Below, in pieces: positions 44,162 to 53,895 of a DNA stretch of 64,000 nucleotides. Source of the stretch: Vibrio ishigakensis (GTDB lineage: Bacteria > Pseudomonadota > Gammaproteobacteria > Enterobacterales > Vibrionaceae). The stretch is taken from NCBI RefSeq assembly GCF_024347675.1, contig NZ_AP024881.1:1488001-1552000 (forward strand), given 5' to 3'. Below the pieces are notes generated by a model. The model did not search any database and was not told where the DNA came from. It saw only the letters and a list, made by a program, of their open reading frames with translations. Each line of letters opens with the position of its first letter. Position 1 is the first letter of the stretch. The position numbers and the translations under genes were made by a program.

Positions 44162-44180
44162 TCGACATCACGATAGAACA

Positions 44181-44208
44181 AATGCCCCAAGCCTTTGGCT
44201 TGGGGCAT
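44181..44208 (+). terminator. Terminator after msrAB
   Basis: AATGCCCCAAGCC pairs with GGCTTGGGGCATT around TTT, followed by TT. Confidence 0.9.
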
Positions 44209-44370
44209 TTTCAATTAAAGCTTAGCTTCAATCCAAACCATGCGGTGATCATACACATCTACGACTGCTTACTTTTTGCACCCATATCGCGAGCATCAAC
44301 AACAGCGCTGTGATTCTTTTCTAGATCCATTACACTCTATCCAATTACGAAAATCGCAATTGGAATCCCA

Positions 44371-46494
44371 GTGTCACCTACCCCGCTCAACGTTCTAAAT
44401 ACAGTCTTTGGTTACGACGATTTTCGTCATCAACAACAAGAAATCATCGAAAGCCTAGTTGCTGGACAAGATGTGCTAACCCTGATGCCAACCGGCGGCG
44501 GTAAATCCCTTTGCTATCAGATCCCTGCTATTGTTCGACCTGGCGTGGGCATTGTGGTGTCTCCATTGATAGCATTGATGAAAGATCAGGTGGATACCCT
44601 TCAACAAGCGGGCGTGTCAGCAGCATACTTGAACTCAACTCAAGATCAGTACGAGCAGATGCAGATAGAGGACATGCTACTGCAGGGCGAGCTTCAACTT
44701 TTGTATGTCGCACCAGAAAGACTGATGATGGAGCGAACATTAAACTTGCTCGCTCAGTGTCAGCTCTCTCTGTTTGCTATCGATGAAGCGCACTGCGTGA
44801 GCCAGTGGGGGCATGATTTTAGGCCTGAATACCAACAACTTTCGGTGTTGCAGCAACGCTTTCCATCTACCCCGCGTATTGCGCTAACGGCTACTGCAGA
44901 TCAGCGTACGAAAGAAGAAATCATCTCACAGCTTGGTCTTGAGCAAGCACGCGTGTTCGTGCATAGCTTTGATAGGCCCAACATTCGCTATCATGTGGGT
45001 GAAATGTCCAATGCAAAGAAGGATCTGTGGCAGTTTATATCTAGCGACCATGCAGAGGATGCAGGGATCGTTTATTGCCTGTCTCGCAAGAAGGTTGAAG
45101 AAACTGCAAAATGGCTGAATGACCAAGGTCGCACTGCGCTGCCATACCATGCGGGTATGTCATCTGAACTAAGAAACACCAACCAACAGAGATTTCTTCG
45201 AGAAGACGGCATCATAATCGTCGCCACCGTGGCCTTTGGTATGGGTATCGATAAGCCTGATGTTCGTTTTGTTGCGCACCTAAGCCTACCTAAAAGCATT
45301 GAATCCTATTACCAAGAAACAGGGCGTGCGGGACGTGATGGTGAAGCGTCCAACGCTTGGATGGCTTACGGCATGCAAGATGTAGTGTTGCAGCGCCAGA
45401 TGGTGGCGAACTCTGAAGGTAGCGAAGCCTACAAACAAATTCAGGTACAAAAGCTAAATGCTCTGCTTAGTTTCTGTGAGTCCATCAGCTGTCGCCGTCA
45501 AAATCTGCTCTCCTATTTTGGTGAGGAACAAGAACCTTGCGGCAACTGTGATAACTGCATCTCTCCTCCAAAAACTTGGGATGGTACGCAGGCTGCCCAA
45601 AAGGCACTTTCGACCGTTTATCGCTGTGACCAGCGCTTTGGAGCAACCTACCTGATCAACGTCTTGCTGGGTAAATCGGACGACCGAATCCTATCATTCG
45701 GTCACGACAAGGTATCCACCTATGGCATAGGCAAAGACCTTAACGCGACACAATGGAAAGGCGTATTTAGACAACTTATCGCTATGAACTATCTTCGAGT
45801 TGAAGGGGAATACAACACCCTAAAACTCACTCCAAACTGCAGAGCTATCTTACGTGGCGAACAATCCGTCCAAATGCGAGAACCGCGAAAATCCAGCAGC
45901 AAGAGAACCAGCAAAAGCTCAGCTACCGACACCCTTTCAGCTGTGGACCTAGGCCAATTTGAGGCTTTAAAACAGGTTCGTGCAGATCTGGCAAAAAAGC
46001 AGGATGTACCCGCTTATGTGATCTGCCATGATGCCAGCCTAAAACAAATTGCAACGGAAAGACCCATCAGCCTTGAACAGCTTGCAACCATCTCTGGCTT
46101 TGGCCAGACCAAGGTAGAGAAGTACGGCGCGCAACTACTTGAGGTTGTTGAGGAAAAACCACAAGAGATTAAGACTCTAAGCGCAACTGAATCAAATACG
46201 GTAGAGCTGTTACTAAGTGGACTAACACCGACTCAAATAAGCGAACAGCGAAAAATCGCACTTAATACTGTGTTATCACACCTAGGTTCAGGTATTGAGG
46301 TTGGCAAAGTTTCACTCAATCAGGTCATCAGTTTGGAGCAAGCAATAATAGATAAAATCAGCCAGGCTGCCGATAAACTTAACAGCCTCAAAGAGAATAA
46401 GCTGAAGCCGCTTTATGAGGCCCTAAACGAAGAAGTAGACTACGCGACTCTGCGCTGCGTACTTGCTCATCTTAAAAGTCAGCAACCTAACTGA
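44371..46494 (+). CDS. RecQ-family DNA helicase
   Basis: A 707-aa helicase starting with GTG at 44371. Motifs: Walker A TGGGKS (residues 41-46), DEAH at 138-141, [10 protein letters not shown] motif VI, a zinc-binding region [13 protein letters not shown]...CGNCDNC, and an HRDC domain ([19 protein letters not shown]). It has about 100 residues more than E. coli RecQ (609), forming a C-terminal helical segment with [20 protein letters not shown], like a winged-helix tail. It unwinds DNA in repair and recombination. Confidence 0.93.
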   Translation: MSPTPLNVLNTVFGYDDFRHQQQEIIESLVAGQDVLTLMPTGGGKSLCYQIPAIVRPGVGIVVSPLIALMKDQVDTLQQAGVSAAYLNSTQDQYEQMQIEDMLLQGELQLLYVAPERLMMERTLNLLAQCQLSLFAIDEAHCVSQWGHDFRPEYQQLSVLQQRFPSTPRIALTATADQRTKEEIISQLGLEQARVFVHSFDRPNIRYHVGEMSNAKKDLWQFISSDHAEDAGIVYCLSRKKVEETAKWLNDQGRTALPYHAGMSSELRNTNQQRFLREDGIIIVATVAFGMGIDKPDVRFVAHLSLPKSIESYYQETGRAGRDGEASNAWMAYGMQDVVLQRQMVANSEGSEAYKQIQVQKLNALLSFCESISCRRQNLLSYFGEEQEPCGNCDNCISPPKTWDGTQAAQKALSTVYRCDQRFGATYLINVLLGKSDDRILSFGHDKVSTYGIGKDLNATQWKGVFRQLIAMNYLRVEGEYNTLKLTPNCRAILRGEQSVQMREPRKSSSKRTSKSSATDTLSAVDLGQFEALKQVRADLAKKQDVPAYVICHDASLKQIATERPISLEQLATISGFGQTKVEKYGAQLLEVVEEKPQEIKTLSATESNTVELLLSGLTPTQISEQRKIALNTVLSHLGSGIEVGKVSLNQVISLEQAIIDKISQAADKLNSLKENKLKPLYEALNEEVDYATLRCVLAHLKSQQPN

Positions 46495-46504
46495 TGAGAC
46501 AAGC

Positions 46505-47176
46505 GTGATATTTCTATTCTCAATCTTAGCCATAGCTTCGATAAACCTGTGTATTAGCAACAGCCGCTTCAGACATTGGCTACTTCTCTCTACCGGCATT
46601 ATTGGCGTCACCCTGCACGAGTTTTCCCATTACCTATTTGCTAAAGCCTTTGGTTTTAAAATAACCCAGGTACGTTGGTTTCAGATGCCAACAAGATTAA
46701 ACCCAAATATGGGTTACGTTGCCTTTACTCGGCCTCACACTGTTCTGGGCTCACTTGGTCATGTTCTGGTATCCATTGCACCTCTGCTAATCGGTGCCAC
46801 TTGCCTCTATTTTGGAAGTCAGATCCCCTTTGTTAATAGCCTTGCTAGTCAATTACAAGCTCAATCACTGGTCAATTATCCGCTGACTTTAATCACTCAC
46901 CTCTCAAAGGCAGGTTTGGGAGATATGTTGAGTTTATTCGCCTTAGCAAGTGTTACTCTTTATATGTTGCCATCATTGACAGACATTAAAGGCGCGCTCG
47001 AGGGCTCACTTTATCTAAGCTTGGTTATCTATATCCTGCTTAGCTTGGGAGTTGTGTATCTTTCACAGCTAGAGCAAGTCGTCCTATATTGGCTAAACAC
47101 CCTAGGTACCTTGATGAGCCTAGGAGTGATTATTTCCATTCCAATCGCTTTGTTAGCACTACTTACAAGACGATAA
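46505..47176 (+). CDS. Membrane zinc metallopeptidase-like protein (M50-like)
   Basis: A 223-aa polytopic protein with about six hydrophobic segments. HEFSHYLFAKAFGFKI carries an HExxH zinc motif at the end of a transmembrane helix, as in M50/S2P-like peptidases. The GTG at 46505 is chosen because the alternative upstream start overlaps recQ. The start is ten bases after recQ stops, so the two may be cotranscribed. Peptidase activity is unproven, as no clear LDG or DxG second motif was seen. Substrate unknown. Confidence 0.65.
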   Translation: MIFLFSILAIASINLCISNSRFRHWLLLSTGIIGVTLHEFSHYLFAKAFGFKITQVRWFQMPTRLNPNMGYVAFTRPHTVLGSLGHVLVSIAPLLIGATCLYFGSQIPFVNSLASQLQAQSLVNYPLTLITHLSKAGLGDMLSLFALASVTLYMLPSLTDIKGALEGSLYLSLVIYILLSLGVVYLSQLEQVVLYWLNTLGTLMSLGVIISIPIALLALLTRR

Positions 47177-47195
47177 ACCACACATGGAGGTGTGT

Positions 47196-47288
47196 ATGAA
47201 CCCTAAAGTAAATCTACTGGTACTTGCATTGGTCCGCGCAGGTTGCGCAGCACTCGGTATCTATCTCACTTCGCTGATTTTTGCCTAA
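47196..47288 (+). CDS. Small 30-aa hydrophobic protein
   Basis: MNPKVNLLVLALVRAGCAAL and GIYLTSLIFA form a single membrane helix. GGAGG lies seven bases before the ATG, an excellent site. It follows the metallopeptidase gene after 19 bases. No family recognised. Confidence 0.6.
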   Translation: MNPKVNLLVLALVRAGCAALGIYLTSLIFA

Positions 47289-47408
47289 CCTTTGCTGACG
47301 TTTTCATCACTCAATCTCAATTTAAGTGAGACTCATTACGCTTTGGTAGTTAGCTGGAAATAAAGTGTGCTAACCTTAGCCCACCTCCCTCACGAGATAA
47401 CAACAAAA

Positions 47409-48533
47409 ATGAAAATTTTCAGTAACTTTGAGAGCGGCAACATTCATGTTGTTTCAGCAGACTCACCACAAGACATTCAACTTACTATCCCTGCAGATAA
47501 CCAAACGGATATCGCGCAGTGGTTTCACTTTCGCCTAGAGAGCGAAGCACAGCAGCCACATCACTTTACTATCAGTGAGCTGGCTACCTCTGCTTATCCT
47601 GAAGGCTGGAGTGACTATGATGTGGTCGCCTCTTACGACCGTGAAGAGTGGTTCCGCATTCCGGCAAAGTTCGATGGTAATGCGCTAACCTTCGATATCA
47701 TCCCAGAACATGACTCCATGTTCTTCGTCTATTTCGCACCTTACTCATATGACCGTCACCAGGACCTTTTACATGATGCGCAAACCCACCCTGCGTGTAA
47801 GCTAGAAACCCTAGGTCACACCTTAGACAACAACGACATCAGCCTGCTGACCATAGGTGAGCCAAGCCCAGAGAAGAAGAACATCTGGATGATTGGTCGT
47901 CAGCACCCAGGCGAGACCATGGCAGAATGGTTTATCGAAGGCTTCCTGCAGCGTCTTCTAGATGAAACGGACACCGTAGGTCGTGCGCTGCTAGACAAAG
48001 TGGTTATCCGCGTTGTGCCAAACATGAACCCAGATGGCAGCATTCGTGGTCACCTGCGTACCAATGGCATTGGTGTAAACCTAAACCGTGAGTGGCAAAC
48101 CCCTTCTATGGAGCGCAGCCCTGAGGTTTATCTGGTGCGCGAGCGCATGCTAGAAACTGGCGTAGACATGTTCCTAGATATCCATGGTGATGAAGCTATA
48201 CCATACAACTTTGTTGCCGGTAGTGAAGGTATTCCATCTTATGATGAGCGTATTCAAGGTCTAGAAGAGCACTTTAAACAAGCGCTTCTAACTATTACCC
48301 CTGAATTCCAAGATGAGGTGGGTTACGACAAGGATGAACCGGGTAAGGCAAACCTTACCGTCGGTTCAAACTGGGTTGGCGAGCAGTTTAAGTGCCTGTC
48401 TTACACGGTCGAGATGCCGTTTAAAGACCACATCAGCCAAGCCGATGAGCTTTACGGTTGGTCACCAGATCGCAGCGTAGCCTTTGGTCACGATATGCTA
48501 GCCGCTGTGTTTGCAACGGTTCCAAAGCTGTAA
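47409..48533 (+). CDS. M14 family zinc carboxypeptidase (cytosolic, CCP-like)
   Basis: A 374-aa enzyme from the ATG at 47409. Residues 1-130 form a beta-rich N-terminal domain typical of cytosolic M14 carboxypeptidases. The catalytic domain has GRQHPGETMAEWF (zinc His and Glu), PNMNPDG, LNREWQ, DIHGDE (third zinc His) and a late TVEMPFKD carrying the catalytic Glu. It trims C-terminal residues of peptides or proteins; the physiological substrate is not known. No signal peptide. Confidence 0.9.
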   Translation: MKIFSNFESGNIHVVSADSPQDIQLTIPADNQTDIAQWFHFRLESEAQQPHHFTISELATSAYPEGWSDYDVVASYDREEWFRIPAKFDGNALTFDIIPEHDSMFFVYFAPYSYDRHQDLLHDAQTHPACKLETLGHTLDNNDISLLTIGEPSPEKKNIWMIGRQHPGETMAEWFIEGFLQRLLDETDTVGRALLDKVVIRVVPNMNPDGSIRGHLRTNGIGVNLNREWQTPSMERSPEVYLVRERMLETGVDMFLDIHGDEAIPYNFVAGSEGIPSYDERIQGLEEHFKQALLTITPEFQDEVGYDKDEPGKANLTVGSNWVGEQFKCLSYTVEMPFKDHISQADELYGWSPDRSVAFGHDMLAAVFATVPKL

Positions 48534-48554
48534 AATTCAGTCTTATGACAGTAA

Positions 48555-48583
48555 AAAGCCCAGAGCATTCACCTCTGGGCTTT
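48555..48583. terminator. Bidirectional terminator between M14 gene and DUF302 lipoprotein
   Basis: AAAGCCCAGAG pairs with CTCTGGGCTTT around a seven-base loop. It lies between convergent genes. Confidence 0.9.
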
Positions 48584-48599
48584 CTCGTTTTAGTCGTGC

Positions 48600-49460
48600 T
48601 TATTTCTCGATGGAATTCGAGATGGTCTTGCCTAACATCTTGTTGACCACTCTATGTGGCAGTGCTGAACCTTGATAGTGAAGGCGCGCCATTTCAACAA
48701 TGTCGTTGTAAGCAACAATGACTTTTTCACCTTGCTGATACACGAGCACCTTTTGTCCAAAGGTGTCTAAGCCGATACTCATGTAATCTTTCATAGCTTT
48801 GGCACCAGGGCCCGGCGCGCCAAACACCAACAAAGTAACAGGTGGCAAGGTCTCCCCTTGAGACTTAGCCCTGTTAGTGTAATCAAGGGTCAAAAACCAC
48901 TCGGTGCCCTCTTGATCCAGTACATTCGTTTTGATGCTTTCAATGGTAGCATTGAAGTCGAGTTCCGATTCCACTCGAGTTATTGCGTAACCCTTTTCTA
49001 GTCCCTGCGTGGTAACCGGCATAGCATCGGCAACAGAGCTCACCAATTTCTGCGCGCTGTTTTCAAATTGGTTCAAGGCACGAGAGTTTTCAAGAGCATG
49101 CCGTTTTTTCAGAAACTCAGCATTGGTGTATCGGGTCTTTATCACCCCATCTTCCGAATAACTCAACACTCGAAATGGCAGATCTAAGCCCACTTCTATA
49201 TTTTGCTTTAGAAGCTCAGTGTTGAGCTTATCATCGGAAAACAATTCAACCCGACTCGCCGCAAGGTCTTGCTCAGCTTCGCTTCCCAAACGCGAGTGAT
49301 CGATAGAAAGTACCGGCACTAGATTCAATTTATTTGCATTCGCTTCAATCAATCCTACCCTGCTATCGACTGAATCCAGATCTTGCTGTGTCTGCTGAGG
49401 AACACCGCTACATGCAGTAATAAACACTGAGCTGAATAGTAAAGCGATTGTCTTTCTCAT
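48600..49460 (-). CDS. DUF302 lipoprotein, copy 1
   Basis: A 286-aa protein from the ATG at 49460 with lipobox ITAC (MRKTIALLFSSVFITACSG). Two DUF302-like domains are visible: the first has LSIDHSRLGSEAEQDLAASR and GLDLPFRVLSYSEDGVI; the second has DFNATIESIKTNVL, LLVFGAPGPGAKAM, IGLDTFGQKVLVY and VAYNDIVEMARLHY. It is a close paralogue of 55337-56206. DUF302 function is poorly understood. It is divergent from the outer membrane gene that opens the sulfatase cluster. Confidence 0.82.
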   Translation of the reverse strand: MRKTIALLFSSVFITACSGVPQQTQQDLDSVDSRVGLIEANANKLNLVPVLSIDHSRLGSEAEQDLAASRVELFSDDKLNTELLKQNIEVGLDLPFRVLSYSEDGVIKTRYTNAEFLKKRHALENSRALNQFENSAQKLVSSVADAMPVTTQGLEKGYAITRVESELDFNATIESIKTNVLDQEGTEWFLTLDYTNRAKSQGETLPPVTLLVFGAPGPGAKAMKDYMSIGLDTFGQKVLVYQQGEKVIVAYNDIVEMARLHYQGSALPHRVVNKMLGKTISNSIEK

Positions 49461-49615
49461 ACTTCCATCCTTTGTGATGATTTCTACCAATAGTTAGACG
49501 CTTAGTTTGAAGTTATGTGATCTGGATTAATAAATATTTGTTATCAGTTTGTAAGTAAGACTAATATTTAAATCAATGCCTTACAAACATTTCATACACA
49601 TGGATTAGTGAAATT

Positions 49616-50389
49616 ATGAAACGTCTATTAAAAGGAATAAGCGCCGCTTTACCGCTAGCAATGCTTTCCTCTCCATCTGCCCACGCAGCACAACCTACCG
49701 AGCAAGAATCTGCTTGGAAGCACTCTATCGAAATCTACGCATTGGCACTCAATATCCGCGGTGATGCTGAGATAGCAGGGCTGTCATCAGGTGTCGATGT
49801 AGACCCCGAGTTCATCATGAACAATATTGATATGGGTGCCATGCTTCACTGGGAAACCATCTACAACAACACTTGGGGTTTCTACCTCGATTACAGCTTT
49901 ATGAAGCTCTCTGGCAAAACTAACCTTGTTGATTTGAATCTGGATCTGGTCACCGGCAAGGTCGAAGTCAGACAAGGTGTTCTTGAGGCCAAAGCCTTCA
50001 AACGCTACCAATATGGATTCGGTTCCGTGGATTACATGGCGGGTATCCGATGGTGGGACAACGACATCGATGCCTCACTACGAGGTAAAAATGGCATTAT
50101 CGACCAGAAAAACGGCATCAAGGAAGATTGGGTCGATTACCTCATTGGTGCTCGCCTGACCTCTCCGCTTAGCAAAAACTGGGACTTCTATCTCAATGGC
50201 GATGTCGGATTTAGTGGTGATACCGACTTTACTAGCTCAGTGCAAACCGGTGTGCGCTATCACATCAACTCTTGGTCTGACATCAACCTCGCCTACAAAT
50301 CCACCTGGGTTGATTACGACAACGGTGACACCTTTGCCTACAACACCGCCTCGCAAGGCTTCTTGATTGGCTGGGCCGCTCACTTCTAA
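49616..50389 (+). CDS. Outer membrane barrel protein of the sulfatase cluster
   Basis: A 257-aa protein with a signal peptide ending at AHA (residue 24). The rest alternates as strands (HSIEIYALALNIRGDAEIAG, WGFYLDYSFMKLSG, YQYGFGSVDYMAGIRWW, LIGWAAHF) and ends in Phe, so it is an outer membrane barrel. It begins the operon with the sulfatase maturase 35 bases downstream, and may admit or sense sulfated compounds. No specific family recognised. Confidence 0.75.
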   Translation: MKRLLKGISAALPLAMLSSPSAHAAQPTEQESAWKHSIEIYALALNIRGDAEIAGLSSGVDVDPEFIMNNIDMGAMLHWETIYNNTWGFYLDYSFMKLSGKTNLVDLNLDLVTGKVEVRQGVLEAKAFKRYQYGFGSVDYMAGIRWWDNDIDASLRGKNGIIDQKNGIKEDWVDYLIGARLTSPLSKNWDFYLNGDVGFSGDTDFTSSVQTGVRYHINSWSDINLAYKSTWVDYDNGDTFAYNTASQGFLIGWAAHF

Positions 50390-50424
50390 CTTTTTGTTTC
50401 ACTCGATGTATAAGTGATAAGTAA

Positions 50425-51687
50425 ATGGAATTTCAAGTCCCGCAGTATCAGGGCAAAGCCCATACAAAGTTTCAGGCGCTCGCTAAACCTATAGGTGCGG
50501 TGTGCAATATCGATTGCTCCTATTGCTACTATCTAGGAAAACAGCAGCTTCTAGATTACGACAAGCGTGAAGAGAAAAGAATGTCCTTTGACCTGCTTGA
50601 GGAATACATCAAGCAGTATATCGAAGGGCAAAACACACCCGAGATCGTATTTACCTGGCATGGTGGCGAGCCCACTATTCTAGGCCTCGAATACTTCGAA
50701 AAGGTGGTTGAGCTGCAAGCTAAGTACAGCCCGAAGCACTCGAAAATAGTTAATGACCTTCAAACCAACGGCACACTGCTCAATGACAAGTGGTGCCAGT
50801 TTTTCAAAAAGCATGATTTCTTTGTGGGCCTTAGCATTGACGGTCCAGAAGAACTGCACAATCACTACCGCAAGAATCATGCAGGCAGAGGAACGTTCGA
50901 GAAAACCTATCGCGGTGCCAAGCTACTCAAAAAACATGGTGTGACATTCGCAACCCTGACCTGCGTAAATGATGTCACCTCTATGCAGCCACTCAAGGTG
51001 TATCGATTCCTTCGCGATGAGATTAAGCCTAATCAGATCCAATTTATCCCTGTGGTGGATAAAAGCAATTCGGCACTGAACAGTCAATGGACCAGTAATG
51101 GCTCTAACTCCATCATTCCAGTAACTCAAACTATGGAGCCCTGGTCAGTCTCTGCCAAGCAGTGGGGGGTATTTCTTAAAACCATCTTCGATGAATGGAT
51201 GCAAAAGGATTTTGGCAAGGTATTTATCCCCTACTTTGAGAACTTTATCGGTATCTGGATGGGTGAACAAAGCACCATGTGTACCCTATCTGAACTCTGT
51301 GGTAAGGGACTTGCGGTTGAGCCAAACGGCAAGGTCTACTCGTGCGATCACTATGTCTATCCAGAGTTCGAGATTGGCGATATCACACAAACCAAGCTTG
51401 GGCAGATTGCCCTGTCTCGTAAGCAGGCGGATTTTGGTTTAGCGAAATACAAATCGCTGCCTAAAAAGTGCCGCGAATGTGACTATCGCTTTGCCTGTCA
51501 TGGCGAGTGTCCTAAAAACCGTTTTCTGACCACTGAAGATGGTGAACCTGGGCTCAACTATTTGTGCAGTGGCTGGCTCGACTTCTTCCAACATGTGGAC
51601 CCGAGGATCAGCCAACTATTAAAGATCAACCAGCAAAAAGTCGTTCATGGAAAGTATCAAGATACTGAACTGCATCGCTGGAACTAA
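50425..51687 (+). CDS. Anaerobic sulfatase-maturating enzyme, radical SAM (copy 1)
   Basis: A 420-aa enzyme with the radical SAM cluster CxxxCxxC at Cys27, Cys31 and Cys34 (CNIDCSYCYY). A SPASM domain follows with CTLSELCGKG, CDHYVYPEF and CRECDYRFACHGECPKN, which hold two auxiliary iron-sulfur clusters. It converts the active-site Ser of sulfatases to formylglycine in the cytoplasm, without oxygen. The sulfatase it most likely serves is two genes downstream. A second copy lies at 59344. Confidence 0.95.
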   Translation: MEFQVPQYQGKAHTKFQALAKPIGAVCNIDCSYCYYLGKQQLLDYDKREEKRMSFDLLEEYIKQYIEGQNTPEIVFTWHGGEPTILGLEYFEKVVELQAKYSPKHSKIVNDLQTNGTLLNDKWCQFFKKHDFFVGLSIDGPEELHNHYRKNHAGRGTFEKTYRGAKLLKKHGVTFATLTCVNDVTSMQPLKVYRFLRDEIKPNQIQFIPVVDKSNSALNSQWTSNGSNSIIPVTQTMEPWSVSAKQWGVFLKTIFDEWMQKDFGKVFIPYFENFIGIWMGEQSTMCTLSELCGKGLAVEPNGKVYSCDHYVYPEFEIGDITQTKLGQIALSRKQADFGLAKYKSLPKKCRECDYRFACHGECPKNRFLTTEDGEPGLNYLCSGWLDFFQHVDPRISQLLKINQQKVVHGKYQDTELHRWN

Positions 51688-51701
51688 AACAAGGAGGTAT
51701 T

Positions 51702-52082
51702 GTGAATAAACATAAGATTTTTCTACTACTCGCCACTGCAGGGCTCATCCCCATAGCCCTCTCCTATGGCTTTTCCCCGAATGCTTCACTCGCGTTCTTA
51801 TTCGATATCGATGTAAACAGCGTTGAGGTTTCACATATCTTTCGTGCGGTAATGGGCTTGTACTTGGCAACGGCTCTCTACTGGTTAATCGGCGCCTTTA
51901 ATCCAAAACATACCAAGGGTGCCATCATCAATCTCATCATCTTTATGTTTGGTCTGGCGTTTGGACGAATCCTGAGTATCGCTGTGGATGGAAATCCAAA
52001 CGGTGTGTTGTGGCTATATCTGATCCTAGAATTCGGATTTGGCGTTGTTGGCTTGCTGCTTTTAAAACAAAAAACTGAATAG
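51702..52082 (+). CDS. DUF4345 membrane protein (copy 1)
   Basis: A 126-aa protein beginning with GTG at 51702 after AAGGAGG. It has four hydrophobic segments (IFLLLATAGLIPIALSYGF, HIFRAVMGLYLATALYWLIG, LIIFMFGLAFGRILS, ILEFGFGVVGLLLL). DUF4345 proteins have no known function. It lies between the maturase and the sulfatase, and the same gene precedes the second sulfatase at 62505. Confidence 0.82.
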   Translation: MNKHKIFLLLATAGLIPIALSYGFSPNASLAFLFDIDVNSVEVSHIFRAVMGLYLATALYWLIGAFNPKHTKGAIINLIIFMFGLAFGRILSIAVDGNPNGVLWLYLILEFGFGVVGLLLLKQKTE

Positions 52083-52115
52083 TTGAAGCAGAGTTAAATT
52101 AAGGAAGATTTATTA

Positions 52116-53843
52116 ATGAAGATACAAATAACCATCTGTTTTGGTCTGGTCGTGCCCAACCTAGTTCTGGCCGCCGACGACAATAGACCCAATATCCTGC
52201 TTATCGTTAGTGATGATATCGGCCTAGGTGACTTGGCGCCCTTCGGCTCAGAAATCAACACTCCAACCCTGAGCAATCTTGCAGAAGAGAGCATTCGCTT
52301 TAACAACTTTCACGCCTCTCCAGTGTCCTCTGTTACTCGCGCACAAATGCTTACCGGTGCGAACAGTATCGAAGTAGGCCTCGGCTCCTTCGATTACTCC
52401 TTCTATCCACCCGCGAAAGGCAAGCCGGGTTATGAAGGCTATTTGACGCGCAACACCGTGACCGTCGCCGAGCTCCTGCGTGACAATGGCTATAACACCT
52501 ATCACTCTGGTAAGTGGCACCTTGGCTCTGGCCACGGGCATGGTCTCCCGCCACAAGATTGGGGCTTTGAGCAAACATTCGGTGTTTACTCAGGCGGTTC
52601 AGCCCACTGGGATAACACGGATATGTACCCGTCCACCAAGGTAGCAAACAAAGCCCTCAAAGAAGGAAAAAAGCCACCGGTTACCTATCAGCAGTTCTAT
52701 GAGAATGGCGAGAAGATTGACCGCGTGCGAGGGATCTTCTCGGACGATCTCTACACCGGTAAGATGATTGAATACATCGAACAAGGTCGTGAATCAGGTA
52801 AACCCTTCTTTGGCTATCTGGCGCTAACTACCGGCCATTTCCCATTGCAGGCTCCTTCTGCATTGATTGATAAATACATCCCAATGTATGAAAAACTGGG
52901 ATGGGAAGGCCTGAAGAAACAGCGCTATGAGTCGATGATCAAGGCTGGCATCTATCCAGAAGACACGCCGTTTCCTGAGGGTAACCCACTCACTAAGAAA
53001 TGGGATGACCTTACCGATGCTGAGAAGAAAACCCAAGCGCGTCTGATGGCAACCTACGCGGCTATGGTTGAGTCACATGACTTCTATATTGGTCGTGTAC
53101 TGGATTATCTGCGTGAGAGTGGTCAGCTAGAAAACACCCTGATCGTGTATTTGCCGGATAACGGCCCTGAAGGTTCTGATGCCTTTGGCCCTCTAGCGAA
53201 CAGCCTTTGGAAAAACTGGACCGAAGACCACTTTGATATGAGTGATGAAGCTATCGGTCGCGCAAATTCCAGCCGTCAACTTGGCCTAGAGTGGGCAAAC
53301 GCAACCACAGGACCGCTGCAGTGGTGGAAATGGTTTATCGCCGAAGGTGGTATTCGCGTACCGCTTATTGTGAAACCGCCACAAGATAGCGACTTTGATC
53401 AACAGGGCGTCATGTCTAGCACTACCCTAAGCGTGAAAGACCTGCCAATGACTATGCTGGATTATGCTGAGGTGAAACACCCGGGCAATGCCTATAAAGA
53501 CCGTAAGATCCCTGTGCCATCGGGCGTATCTATGAAGCCTTTCTTAGAGGGTGAATCGAAAACCGTTCGCACCGAAAAAGATTGGTTTGCGTTCGAGCTA
53601 TTTGGTAATGGATTCGTTATTCAAGGCGATTTCAAGCTAATGAAACTCAGAACCGGCATGTACGGTGATGGTAAGTGGCACCTGTATAACATCAAAGAGA
53701 ACCCTGCCGAAACAGTTCCTTTGGAGGATAAATATCCAGAGAAGTTTGAATCTATGATGAAGATCTATCAGCAATACGCGAAGGATCACAACATTGTAGA
53801 GGTGGCTGAAGATTGGAACCCGTGGGCAGCTGCGGCTAACTAA
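52116..53843 (+). CDS. Ser-type sulfatase (copy 1)
   Basis: A 575-aa periplasmic enzyme with a signal peptide cleaved after VLA (residue 19). SDDIGLGDL carries the metal-binding Asp pair. The nucleophile motif reads S71-S-V-T-R, followed by AQMLTG; it is the Ser type matured by the anaerobic enzyme encoded upstream, with Val in place of the common Pro. HSGKWHLG, LPDNGPEG and a C-terminal strand region complete the family pattern. It cleaves sulfate esters, on a substrate that is not known. Strong paralogy with 60733-62505. Confidence 0.93.
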   Translation: MKIQITICFGLVVPNLVLAADDNRPNILLIVSDDIGLGDLAPFGSEINTPTLSNLAEESIRFNNFHASPVSSVTRAQMLTGANSIEVGLGSFDYSFYPPAKGKPGYEGYLTRNTVTVAELLRDNGYNTYHSGKWHLGSGHGHGLPPQDWGFEQTFGVYSGGSAHWDNTDMYPSTKVANKALKEGKKPPVTYQQFYENGEKIDRVRGIFSDDLYTGKMIEYIEQGRESGKPFFGYLALTTGHFPLQAPSALIDKYIPMYEKLGWEGLKKQRYESMIKAGIYPEDTPFPEGNPLTKKWDDLTDAEKKTQARLMATYAAMVESHDFYIGRVLDYLRESGQLENTLIVYLPDNGPEGSDAFGPLANSLWKNWTEDHFDMSDEAIGRANSSRQLGLEWANATTGPLQWWKWFIAEGGIRVPLIVKPPQDSDFDQQGVMSSTTLSVKDLPMTMLDYAEVKHPGNAYKDRKIPVPSGVSMKPFLEGESKTVRTEKDWFAFELFGNGFVIQGDFKLMKLRTGMYGDGKWHLYNIKENPAETVPLEDKYPEKFESMMKIYQQYAKDHNIVEVAEDWNPWAAAAN

Positions 53844-53861
53844 TCTACCCCACTCTAAGCC

Positions 53862-53891
53862 AAAGGGCTTCTCCGTTTTGAGAAGCCCTTT
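53862..53891. terminator. Bidirectional terminator after sulfatase 1
   Basis: AAAGGGCTTCT pairs with AGAAGCCCTTT around an eight-base loop, between convergent genes. Confidence 0.9.
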
Positions 53892-53895
53892 TGTT

